From Viola odorata (Eukaryota > Streptophyta > Magnoliopsida > Malpighiales > Violaceae): a stretch of 64,000 nt of DNA. The stretch covers positions 41,425,656 through 41,489,655 of the forward strand of contig OY829539.1 in the NCBI GenBank assembly GCA_963691705.1, given 5' to 3'. A program made the translations under genes and the position numbers. The notes under the pieces were generated by a model. That model did no database searches and was not told the origin of the DNA. It saw only the letters and a list, made by a program, of their open reading frames with translations. Positions 1-10,064 of this stretch are shown in pieces; the stretch's first letter is position 1, and every line of letters begins with the position of its first letter.

Positions 1-2
1 GA

Positions 3-957
3 AGAATGCTGATCTGGGCCCTAGAACTCGAACAATATGGTTTGAGATACCAGTCACGGCCATCCGTAAAGGCTCAGGTCCTTGCTGATTTTATAGCGGA
101 ATGTACTTTCACAGAGGACCCTTTGAGTGGTGTACCGAAAGCGGAATGGAACGATATGGATCTCCCGTTCCCAGAAACTTATACAGATCTTTGGATCGTT
201 CATGTGGACGGAGCCAAAAACCAAGAACTGGCGGGGGTTGGAGTCTTCATAAACGGGCCGCACGATATGCATATACGGTATGCTATTCGAATCTTGCATC
301 CTTTGTCCAATAACGCAGCCGAATATGAGGCGTTGCTAGCTGGACTCAGAATAGGAAGAGAGTTTTCTTCTAAGGGAAGGCGCGATACCGGCCAAACAGG
401 AGATCTGCGTCTAAAAATTTGTGGAGACTCCAAACTGATAATTGACCAGGTCTCAGGACACTCTCAGGCTCGAGAACCTATTATGGTGCAATACCTCTCT
501 AAGGTAACGCGAGAACTAGTGGAAATAAAGAAAGAGGGCATGCAAGTCAGCTTCGAGCACGTCCCCCGAGAGGAAAATGCTGAAGCCGATTACCTTGCCA
601 AGCTGGCCGCGAATCCTGAAGCATCTATACCTAAAGATGTGTATTATCGTGAGCTAGCGGTGCCGTCCTTCATGGAGGAACAAGCCTCTTTGTGTGTGAA
701 TGAGCTCGAGAATGATTGGCGGATTCCGGTAATAAAATACCTGATGCACGAAGAGCTGCCCGACGATAACGCTGAAAAAATGAAAGTGCTAAGACAGGCT
801 GCTCGTTGCACATACTATAACGGGGATCTAATTCGAAGATGTTTTTCTCACCCCGACGCCAAATGTATAACCGAACAAGAGGGCCTTCACACCTTACGCG
901 AAATCCACGAAGGGATATGCGGAATGCACGCGTCAGGCGGCACAAGTTTTCAGATCA
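3..957 (+). pseudogene. pol: gypsy pol: RT end, RNase H, start of integrase zinc finger
   Basis: The frame is open from the window edge. The first ~35 residues are the end of the RT/RNase H connection. RNase H follows: the VDGA aspartate, an NNAAEYEALLAGL segment with the catalytic glutamate, GDSKL aspartate and an EENAEAD aspartate, so all four acidic positions are present. The spacing fits the archaeal-type RNase H of Tat elements. After a ~70-residue linker comes an H2C2 integrase finger (His within REIHEG, then GMH). The frame is lost at about 945-957, where the segment before the GFYWP-like motif is also a few residues shorter than usual, suggesting a small deletion. Reading continues in the frame of the next entry, so the polyprotein is broken here. 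Confidence 0.85.
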
Positions 958-1941
958 GGATTCTACTGGCCCACTATACGAAGGGATTGCCACGAGTATG
1001 TACAAGCTTGCCCCAAATGTCAGGAATTCGCTAAAATTCCTCGACGTCCAGCTACGGAAATATCGGAAATCATCGCCCCTTGCCCTTTTGCCAAATGGGG
1101 GATTGACATCCTGGGTCCATTTCCAAAGGCAAGGTCCCAACTGAAATTTGTTATAGTGGCTGTGGACTATTTTACGAAGTGGGCGGAAGCTGAAGCGGTT
1201 GCCACAATCACGGCGGAAAAAACATGGCGTTTTTTCAAACATCAAGTTATCATGAGATTCGGGGTGCCTCGTATCCTTGTCAGCGATAACGGGACCCAGT
1301 TCACCAGCCAATTCTTCAAAGACCAATGCTCAGAATTCGGGATTGAGCAGAGATTCTCTTCCGTGGCTCACCCACAAACCAACGGACAAGCAGAGGTAAC
1401 TAATAGGAGCATCCTCAGCGGTATTAAGAAAAACCTAGAGGGGTCTAAGAAGAAGTGGGCTGATGAATTGCCATACGTGATGTGGGCATACCGCGTGACC
1501 GTAAAAGTCAGCACTGGAGAAACACCTTTTGCGTTGGCTTTCGGAACTGAAGCCGTTACGCTAGTGGAAATTGGGGCCATGAGCCTACGGGTGGCTCACT
1601 TTCGTGAGGAACGGAACGAGGAACGGTTACGTGCTAATCTGGACGCGTTACCAGAGGTTCGAGAAGAAGTCCTACTGAAAACGCAACACTACAAAAGAAA
1701 AATGGCCCGTTATCATAATAGGCAGGTCAAAGAGCGATTGTTGAAAAATGGTGACCTTGTGCTCCGAGACAGGCGAGCAACCGGACAACGTATGGGAAAG
1801 CTTAGTCCTAACTGGGAAGGACCGTATCGCGTAACCCATGTTGTCGGAAGAGGGGCCTATCGCCTGGAGACACTTGACGGTACGCCTTTATCCAACTCCT
1901 GGAATATCGCTCGTTTGAAGTTATATTATCCTAGAGTTTAA
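958..1941 (+). pseudogene. pol: gypsy pol: integrase, frame-shifted from the upstream part
   Basis: This frame starts inside the integrase zinc finger (Cys pair in ACPKCQ) and runs to the stop at 1939-1941. The core domain has the DDE triad: Asp in WGIDILGPF, Asp in VSDNGTQF, and Glu in QTNGQAEVTNR. The C-terminal GPY/F-type module (GKLSPNWEGPYRV) is intact and followed by the usual basic tail. No further stop was found, so apart from the shift near 950 the integrase looks complete. The first ATG-like start, at 1156, is only the first start codon in this frame and not a real translation start. An autonomous element would make this as part of one polyprotein. Confidence 0.85.
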
Positions 1942-3043
1942 TTTTATCTGCACTATTTGGATTATAACGACCCTAACCGTGGCTAACGCTCAATAAGAGA
2001 GTTTTCGTGGGTTTGTGGTTGCTTTTGTGCAGATAAAAAGGGGGGTACCCTGGGAGTGAAAAGTCCTATCCTTGTGATGGTCGGTCTTGATCAGATGGCC
2101 CACTAAGTGAGGGCACGACCCCAGTGTATCCTTGATTAGCGTCGGATTGAAAGATCCTTGACGCCCCCGGGGGTGAAAAGTCCTATCCTTGTGATGACCG
2201 ATCTTGATCAGATGGCTCACTAAGTGAGGGCACTGCCCGGTATCTTTGGGAGTGAAAAGTTCTTTAATGATAACCGATCTCGTGGAGACGGTACATCAAG
2301 ACAAGACACACCCCAAAGAGTTAGAAACTCTGTTTAGAAACAAGAATCCTATCTTAACGGTCGGGCTGGTGCAGCTAAACCATTAAGTAAGGACACGGTT
2401 CTAAACGAGAGGACAACGCCTATAAAAGTGAAAATTCCCTAGCCTTGTGATAGCCGTCCCGATCCGACAGCTCACGAGATGAGGCACTTAGAAAGGCCGA
2501 TTGAGAGATAAGGGAAACGTGAAGGATCGCGTAATTCCAGCTGGTAACCGGATAAGTAACCCTTGGCGAAAGATAGAGCTGAGGGAAAACGCGATTCGAA
2601 ACGGGTTCCGTGATAAAACCTAATGATAGCAGCGAACGGGCTCCTATGGGTAATCACTATCTCTCAAATCTCGTTTTGTTACTGATAATCTACAATTAGA
2701 GATGTGCAGAATGCTTCTGAGCAGCGGAAGGAGAGGTGGTCATGATACCGATAGGCTCATCGAAAGGCCAACCCGACATAGATCTTGGTCTTCTTGGAAT
2801 AAATACCAAGGATCTGCTCAAGAAAGTAAACGCACCGCGCGGATAAGGCAACCTCAGTAACGAGAGAAGTCTCGCGATGAGAAAAATAAAAGAAAAATAT
2901 CGATAAAGGGATTGTCTAGAAATATTAAAGGCATCTCAAGGATTTACAAAGATTCACTGTTCAAAATATTGATGCTGCAAAGACAAAAGACAAAGCCAAG
3001 CGATATGTGATTGCTGGAGGGAACGGCAAAATATCGCGGCAAA
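1942..3043 (+). repeat. Tat-element 3' region with degenerate tandem repeats
   Basis: No gene is seen. A unit of about 110-120 bp built around 'gtgaaaagtcctatccttg' and a following 'ctcactaagtgagggcac'-type segment occurs near 2050-2125 and 2166-2236. More degraded copies lie near 2250-2310 and 2420-2487. Short tandem repeats between pol and the 3' LTR are known for Tat-lineage elements and can seed satellite DNA. The remainder, 2490-3043, holds no recognisable feature. Confidence 0.6.
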
Positions 3044-5372
3044 TCAGCTCTCGGGGACTTGTCGTTTCCAGCCCGCTGCCTTGGATTGGCGATAGCCTGC
3101 CTCGTTAATATGGGCAGAACTCTGTAGAAAGGCTTTCGCGACATCTTCGCCCTTGTACGCATCCACCCCGTGAATTTCTTCGAAGCACTTAACCAGAACA
3201 CGGGCGGTCTCTTCAGCATGCCACCAGCCCATATCGACTGACTCTTCCGCCAAAGCTGCCTTTTCCTTTTCTAAAAAGGACTTCTCATTCTCCAAAGCAG
3301 TCACTTTGGCTTGTTCCTCTAACAAAGCTGTTTCCAGGGCGGAGTGCTGTTTCTGTAAATCGTGGTGAGCTAGCAGTATCTTGGAGCGATCTGCCAACAC
3401 CTTTTTCTTTTCCTCTTGCTCCTTGGACAGCTCCGCCGAAACAGAACGAAGGGAAACAGCCCGATGCTTCATATCCTCCGCCCAATAGTGAAATTTCATC
3501 ATATTGGAGAAAAGGCCAGCACGGACGGAGTTCACTTGGTCATCTTCCGCCTGGGAAAGGAAAGCTTCCCGTTCTGCAGATGAGGCCAGAATTTGAGAAG
3601 CCAGCAGAGCAGAAACCTCATCTGAACCATCGCCCCCGATGGCTGCCAAACCACGGGTACGGAAGTCGAACAACTCAACCTGATGGGTCACTTCGCCGAG
3701 CCCGTTTAATGGACAAAGATCCGCCGCAAAATTGAAAGAGGCTCCGGCTTCATTATAGCGTTGCCGCCAAGGAACGCTAGAGGGAATGAAAGCCAGAGGA
3801 CCAGGGGCGCGAACCTGTGAAGAAGAACTGCCCGGGGGCAGGAAGGCACCATGAGGCTGATAGCCCGAAAGGTCGTGAAAGACGTCTTGATAAGAAGAGG
3901 AAAAATGATGCACAGGCCCGCCAAAGGAACTGGGCGAAGCACCAAAGGGGTCCGCACCGCCTAAGTTCCCCAAATCTTCCACGGAATGTCTACCTGGAGG
4001 AACCACTGCGGAATCAGGAACGTTAACGGAACCACCTTCCCCCGCGATGTTAGAGGAGGGTATGTTCTCATCCTCGCCTTCTATCCGGGCCCTCTTCGCA
4101 GAACCCCTCAGCACATAAGTGAGATTTATATCGCCTGAAGGAGCGGATGCAGTAACTATAACGGCCTCCTGCAAGGAGTACAAATTGAGAAAAGAAAAAT
4201 AGATCAAATGACGACAGATATTGAGAAAGAAAAAACACGCTTACGGTAGCGGTGTTGAGAGAAGACAGTGCTTCAGAAGAACCCGCAGCGTCGGGAGAAG
4301 GAGTAAGAGTGGCGATACTCCGTGTTCTTTTCTTCTTTTTTCCTCTGGCAATGGCCCTAGGAGCCTGAGAAGACGAGGGAGCAGCAATGGTCACGATAGG
4401 AACACCTTCAGGGATGTCAGTATTCCCTTCGCCAACTGAGGAAGAGGATACTTGAGCGAGATTCGCGGAAGTAGCCGGAAGCTCAGAAGGATTATCAGTG
4501 GCCTCTGAATCGAGCTTTTCCTTTTCCTCTCTATTACGAGCTCTCCTTAAGCGTCTTCTTACGCTTTCGGGTTTATAGTCAGGATCCGTCGCTGCAAAAT
4601 CACAAAATAATGTCAGCGTTAGTATCAGCGATGAAAGGGAAAGGTAGCGCGATACTCACGTCTAACGCACTCCTGAATGGCCATTCTGCAGGCCGTGAGT
4701 CGAATATGAACGCTGATCTCCAGTTGGAGTAAGGTATTTAACCATCCTTGTTCACGAGCGGGAAGTGTCCCTGGTCGACTCCAAACGCCATCTTGGACGT
4801 CCTGGTTGAACCCAGAACGCCACTCGGGACCAGGAGCGTCAGGGAAATTTATCAGAAAGAACTCCTTTTTCCAAGCCTCAACAGAAGACTCAATATGGAG
4901 CAACTTCCAAGTAAAAGACTTGAGAGAATCATCGTCAAAGCGAGGCGATATGGTTATCACACCCCGGCACTTCATCAATTTAAAAAAGGGATCTAAGCAA
5001 CAAAAGAGAAGGGGAAGTGATCCCCTTATATCTACAGAGTTCCAAGAAAGCATAAACACAGCAATATGCATTTGGGGCTAACTGGGCAGGATTGAAATTG
5101 CCAGCAATAAGCAAACCCTTGACGAAAGAATCGATAGGGAACTGGAAACCGTAGCGAAACATCTGGGCATATAACACCCTTTGATTGCCGGTCAGAACGC
5201 TGTTTAAACGAACCGACCCAGGGGCAACAACAACTTGGTAACCGTCAGGAATAACGGCGCCATGAGTAGCCAAATGCTCCCGAAGAATGGCCTCCGTGGT
5301 AATAACACTGACCGTGGTATCCATTTTCTTCTCATCGATGGATTTCGACTCAGAACGGCGAGTCTTTGCCAT
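3044..5372 (-). pseudogene. antisense gene A of the Tat element (Transposase_28-type protein), three exons, one frameshift
   Basis: The ATG is at 5372. Exons are 5372-4660, 4591-4245 and 4168-3044. Introns of 68 and 76 bp have GT/AG ends (GTGAGT...TTTTGCAG and GTAAGC...CCTTGCAG) and keep the frame. The product would be about 727 aa. Residues ~75-130 carry the YGFQFP...LAPNAYCCVYAF...C block typical of the plant 'putative gypsy type transposon' domain. The middle is low-complexity Ser/Pro-rich. The C-terminal ~170 residues are a predicted coiled coil ending in a conserved GWW segment. One extra base in an A6 run (4982-4987; T6 on the coding strand) shifts the frame in exon 1, so this copy is broken. 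The function of such proteins is unknown. A second copy (gene B) lies just upstream on the same strand. Confidence 0.7.
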
Positions 5373-5536
5373 GACAGGACTAAGGAAATAGAAACGAAGA
5401 AGACGAGGGAAAGGAAGGGAAGTACCTTTGGAAGGAAAGAACTTCGAAAGCCTTGAATGGAGGTGAGAAGGACAAGACGGTTGAGAGATAATAGGAAAAA
5501 GTGGAGTGAAAAAGAAAAGGGAAGAAATAAAGAGGG

Positions 5537-5542
5537 TTTATA
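5537..5542 (-). promoter_or_regulatory. TATA box upstream of antisense gene A
   Basis: TATAAA on the minus strand within GGGTTATAAACCC, about 165 bp before the ATG at 5372. Position and strand fit a core promoter for antisense gene A. This is inferred from sequence only. Confidence 0.5.
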
Positions 5543-5989
5543 ACCCTAGTAATTAAAAGGAAACGACGGATGCTGCAGTCGTTGTGTCGAAGCGGCATGA
5601 GGGATAAGACTCAAGCAATGAGTACGACTCTAGAAGAAGCGCGGCAAACGCTTCGATCTGGTTAAAATTTCTAAACACGCTAAGGTGAAGCGGCAGAAGA
5701 AACGAACACGTGTGTCGGCACCATCATGATTTTTCCCGCGCATCGACGGAAGGGTCGCGAGCATTAAATGCTCTGAAAAGTAGATGCGACTTTTGATAAA
5801 AAGCAAAAGCGATATCACAAGAAAGGAAATAATGCAAATCGGCGTTGAATAAAAGAACAGTTCTCAAAGATAGCAAGAGAGCGAAATAAAACAAGATATC
5901 GCCTAAAGAGCAAAGTACCGATATCGCCTCGCGATAGGACGTTATTACAAGACATGGAAAACAAATAACAATGTTTTTCAATGGATCAA

Positions 5990-8232
5990 TTAAGAGTCAT
6001 CGCATGCCTCGCCGTCATCGTTCCCTTGCTTTTCCCCGGAAGGAGGAAAACTCCTTTCGCCTTCACTAAGATCTTTAATTTTTTGAGAGGCGTAATTGGC
6101 CAGCATGGATAGATCGACAGCGCCTCGGACATGGAGATCCTTAAACCCTGCGATACAAACCTCGATGGTCTTATTCTTCCACCAGGCTATCCTCGAAGGA
6201 ACTTTGGCCAAATCGGCATCGCGAGATGACAACTCTTCGCGAAGGAAGACATTCTTTTTATCAGCCACCACCAGTTCCGCCTCCATTAGCTCTGCTCTCG
6301 CCTTCCCCTTCGACTTCTCCCGAGAAAGTTCACCGCGACAATCCTCCAACTCTGCCCGAGTTCGTTCTTGCAACTACGATAGCTCCTTCGCCTTCGCCAA
6401 AGCCGCGTCTAATTGTTCCTGCAAATCCGAACAGGGTCGAGTTTTGTTACGCTGACCTTCAAGAAAGTAATGAAATTTCTGAAAGCTGGCCAGCATGTCG
6501 TTCATAAGGTGTGACTGTCGTGTCTCGGGAGCATGCTGTAAAAACTCTTCCCTGTCCTTGGAAGAAGTAAACATCTGTCCCACTATGGGACCCACGGGCT
6601 CTTCTCGCGATAACGGATCTGATATTCCTAAGGCACGAAGCCCATCAGTGCCGAAAGAGGACAAATCCAGCTGATATCCAGTAGGGCCCTGGGACCTCTG
6701 AGGAGAAAGGTTGGCAATGTAAGGAGGGGAACAATTTTTTGCGCAATCACCAACGCCCGAAATTGAAGACAGAAACAAAAGAGGAGGCTTCCGTGGGAAA
6801 AATTCAGGAGGAACGCCTAAACTCGAAACTGGTGGGGTTGTCTCTGGGATAAAAGAACCTATCGGGGAAGCAGGATGGTCCGACGACAAAGGAGAGGTCG
6901 CGGCTACCGAGGTCTCATTGTTTTCGATAGAAACGGCGGAAGGCACCCTGATAGCTTTGATATTTTTCACCACTTGCGAAGTCCTCGCGGCATGAGAAGC
7001 GTTAATATTCTCGGAAGGGGCCGCGTTAACTCCCTTCAAAGGGGGAACTAGGGGTTCAGTTTTCTCTGTGCGAACCTTCTTTACGAGACGCTCCGTCTCT
7101 TCTGCAATTTCTTCGCTATCGTCCTCAGCCGATTCCGCCGTGTCATCATTCCTCCTCGACCTAAGTTTCATCCTTTGGGCAATAGTAGCGTGACGTAATT
7201 CAGGACCAGTATCCATGCTCTCGCTATCGCTGTCGATTTTCTCAAACACAGGATCGCCTTGAGCTACCCTCTTGCCGCGGGAAGGAAGCCAATTTTCAAG
7301 GAAACAAGAAGGTCGAGTGGAGGCTCTGCGAGTTGTGACGGTTTTAGTCCTTCCCCTTTTAGGCGGAATAGGTGGGCGTCGGGAGTTTTTAGGCGGAGGA
7401 GAAGGAGGCAGCGACTGGAGAGGTGTTACGTTCAAAGGGGCGTCACCTTCCCCAGAAGAACTACTCTCAGCGTTACCTGCCAACAAAACACATTAGCAAA
7501 TTAAGAAGAGTGAAGCGATAAAGAAGAAAAAGGAAACTCACCCACAACGCACTCTGACAAGGGCCTGAACCGAGCAAACTCCCGGATACGGAAAGACCCT
7601 TCTATTTCTAACAAGGCGCTAACGTTGGAAACATCCTGGCTTGACAGCGCTTCCGGTCTTTTCCAAACGCCACTACTGATTTTTCGATTGAAACCCCCGC
7701 GCCAGAGCCGTGACGGCAAACGGAGGGTGAAAAAGCCAGACTTCCAGTCATCTACGTGTTCCTCAAAACCTTGAAAGTTCCGCCAGAACAGTTGCACAAC
7801 GACATCATCCCATCTGGGGGTAATATCTACCAGGCAGTCGCGACAACTCAAGACAAAGAATGTGCGGAATAGATCAAGCGACGGAGCAAATATACGCTTC
7901 ATCTCGCACGAACGAAGAAAAGCGTAAATACCACACCAAGAGGGTGGAGTAATCTGGACGGGATTAAGGTCGTAATGATCTAGCAGTTTCAATAGAGAAG
8001 TATGGAGTGGGAAACGGAATCCGTAAGTAAACATCTTGAAATAAACTAACCGGAATGTTCCCCACATGGCGTCAGGCAGCCGAGTGTCCTTCAAAGAGAC
8101 AAAAGGGCGATAGCCCGTGGGAAAAGTAATACCACTCTCCTCTAATTCAACCCTCAAAACCTCATTACAATTGAATATGCTGCGAGTTCGCCTAGCTTCG
8201 GGATCTATGGGGTTTTCAGCAGTTGAAGACAT
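5990..8232 (-). pseudogene. antisense gene B of the Tat element (Transposase_28-type protein), two exons, one TAG stop
   Basis: The ATG at 8232 is the first in a frame that is open further upstream. Exons are 8232-7542 and 7476-5990, separated by a 65-bp intron (GTGAGT...TTGGCAG) that restores the frame across a split Gly codon. The product would be about 725 aa, almost the same length as gene A. It shows the same order: an N-terminal YGFRFP...CGIYAFLRSC Transposase_28-type block, a Ser/Pro/basic middle with acidic patches, a conserved FHY motif and a coiled coil with a WW pair. A single in-frame TAG (6374-6376) interrupts exon 2, and the frame stays open on both sides. A and B are thus diverged duplicates, with gene A having one more intron. 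The 3' end lies about 620 bp upstream of gene A. Confidence 0.7.
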
Positions 8233-8422
8233 AAGGGACAGTAAAAGTAAATCTACGGCGGTAGAAGGAGTAAATACCTGGAGCAAAAAGCCAATAAGCC
8301 GGTCGCCGGCACCAGTGAGCGGTCGCGGAAAAACCTCTCGAAGAAAAAAAGTGCAGAAGAGAGAGAAAATGTGCAAAAACGCAAAATATTCGCAGAAGCA
8401 GTAAAAGAGAGAGATGATTTCC

Positions 8423-8429
8423 TTTTAAA
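8423..8429 (-). promoter_or_regulatory. TATA-like box upstream of antisense gene B
   Basis: TTTAAAA on the minus strand, about 190 bp before the ATG at 8232, a spacing similar to that of gene A. Weak alone, but it is one of four such boxes, each in front of an antisense ORF. Confidence 0.35.
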
Positions 8430-8699
8430 GGAAAGCCTGAAGAAGAGGCAGCCTGTAAAAATGAAATACGTACAGAACAGAAAAAGACACGTGGATAGTC
8501 GTTTGTGTCTTCTGGAATAAGACAGTTACCGATTAAAAGATGAAGGCAGTTACCCGTAGCGAAAGGGACGCATCCGCGTCAACCCGGAACGCTCAGAAAG
8601 AAACAATAAGTAAGCGATGAAAAGCGAAAAGGAAGTAAAACCATCATTCATTATTATGAGAAAGGCCATACGGCATCTACAAAAAGAAAGAGTAAGGCC

Positions 8700-9158
8700 C
8701 TACTCATCACTGTCGGACCAAGTAATGCCGTAGCAATAGACTACGTCCTCTTCGTTATCGCCACCCCAGAATGGTGAATCCACAATAGCAGGGGGAGAAG
8801 ACTCACCGACCCCCTTTCCAGCGGCAGAAGTCAACTTGGGTAACTCCTCCTTAACGCTTAGCGATACTGCCCCGGCGGCCGAGCAAGCAGAGGGAGCCCA
8901 CGGAGGTGATTCCTGCGGAGGGGGAGACGGTTTTTTCTCCCCCCTAGCCAGAAAAGCCAGAGAGTCGAAAAATGACTTAGAGGCCTGGGCAGCCTCCTTC
9001 CTTCTTCGTTCAACTTCCTTCCTCCGCCTCTTGCGACATCGCCGGCGGACAACCGGCCTCCAAGGAGGCGATGGGGGAGGATTATCTGTGTCAGGGGTGG
9101 TCGGAGGAGTTGGCGGTGAATTCCCCGAAGCCGTACCTAGCAAATAAGAATCAGCCAT
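8700..9158 (-). CDS. antisense gene C of the Tat element, 152-aa Pro-rich basic/acidic protein
   Basis: Intact single-exon ORF from an ATG (9158) to a stop (8700). I do not recognise a family. Residues ~15-35 are Pro-rich. A strongly basic Arg/Lys block follows (~37-55, nuclear-localisation-like), then a second Pro/Ser-rich stretch, and an acidic, aromatic C-terminus ending in SDSDE. It lies upstream of gene B on the same strand, with about 470 bp between them, and has its own TATA-like box. An open frame among decayed neighbours suggests recent function or chance. Translation into a protein is inferred from the intact ORF and its setting. Confidence 0.5.
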   Translation of the reverse strand: MADSYLLGTASGNSPPTPPTTPDTDNPPPSPPWRPVVRRRCRKRRRKEVERRRKEAAQASKSFFDSLAFLARGEKKPSPPPQESPPWAPSACSAAGAVSLSVKEELPKLTSAAGKGVGESSPPAIVDSPFWGGDNEEDVVYCYGITWSDSDE

Positions 9159-9234
9159 GAGACTTGCAGAGGACTTATAACGAAGAAAAACGAAGGAGAA
9201 AGAAATGGATAAGAGTGAAGGAGGAAAAGCCTCA

Positions 9235-9241
9235 TTAAATA
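9235..9241 (-). promoter_or_regulatory. TATA-like box upstream of antisense gene C
   Basis: TATTTAA on the minus strand, about 77 bp upstream of the ATG at 9158. This would leave a 5' leader of roughly 45-50 nt. Confidence 0.35.
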
Positions 9242-9630
9242 GCCGGGAAAAGAAGAAAAGAGACTCTTCGATCCTCCAACCCGACTCTTGAAGATTGGCA
9301 CATATACAGTCTGGAATGCAAATATAGATTTGCAGTCACGCCTGTTGAAATCTCGCGCAATTCAAGAATAATTATAATCTCTGACAATCAGTTGTTATAA
9401 CGAGGACGGCGCGGAGTTAAGGCAGAACGATCGACAGAAAAACCGCCCAATAGCAAGACTGTTTTCAGTTGGGCTAAGAATATCCTCTTGGAAAACGACA
9501 AAGAGCGCAGTAAAGAAGAAGAACAGTTGCGAAAGGGAATGAGGAAAATACTTTATTACGGCCTAGTGACCGGAAGATACATTGACAAGATAAGGGGAAA
9601 AGAGAAAAGGCCCAAAGGGAGCCATCACTA

Positions 9631-10008
9631 TCAGGCGTCAGAGCCAGGATCCTCGGGCACCTCAGGAAGGTCCCTCAAGGAATCCATGACCAGGATAAGA
9701 TCATGGGAAGTAGCTCTCATCCCTTTCAGGCAGCACCCCAACATGTCCTTACGCTGCTGCAGCATGGCAATCACCACCTGAATCCGAGCGATGGAGGCGG
9801 ACAGCTTTGATACGCTCTCCAAAGGACTGAAGTCCTCCAGGGAAATGGCCCCTAGCCGGGAATAAAGCGGAGTCAGCATCCCTTGCAGCTCCAGAATATC
9901 CTCAGAAGTCTTGACCAGCATGTTCTCCAGGAAACCGACGTCGCCGTCATTGAGGTTCCTGAGTGAGTGACCCTTGGAGAGAAGAAAATTCTTAGTCAAA
10001 TTATCCAT
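9631..10008 (-). CDS. antisense gene D of the Tat element, 125-aa helical protein
   Basis: Intact ORF, ATG 10008 to stop 9631. The family is not recognised. The sequence is largely helix-forming with heptad-like Leu/Ile spacing from residue ~25 to ~100, two adjacent Cys in the middle, and an acidic Pro-containing end (VPEDPGSDA). No membrane segment or signal peptide is seen. A near-perfect TATA box 51 bp upstream gives a very short leader. It is the most upstream of the four antisense genes and may make a small coiled-coil partner of the larger A/B proteins; that role is speculation. Confidence 0.5.
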   Translation of the reverse strand: MDNLTKNFLLSKGHSLRNLNDGDVGFLENMLVKTSEDILELQGMLTPLYSRLGAISLEDFSPLESVSKLSASIARIQVVIAMLQQRKDMLGCCLKGMRATSHDLILVMDSLRDLPEVPEDPGSDA

Positions 10009-10058
10009 GATGCTAGCTGATAAAGATGAAGAGAACGTGGGTGGAGAAAACTCTCCGA

Positions 10059-10064
10059 TTTATA
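10059..10064 (-). promoter_or_regulatory. TATA box upstream of antisense gene D
   Basis: TATAAA in the context GCCTATAAATCGG on the minus strand, ending 51 bp before the ATG at 10008. This is the best of the four antisense TATA boxes. Confidence 0.55.

Noticed and set aside
4980..4995. Programmed ribosomal frameshift in antisense gene A
   Set aside because: The T6 run is not in the phase of a canonical slippery heptamer and gene B lacks it; a simple 1-bp insertion explains it better.
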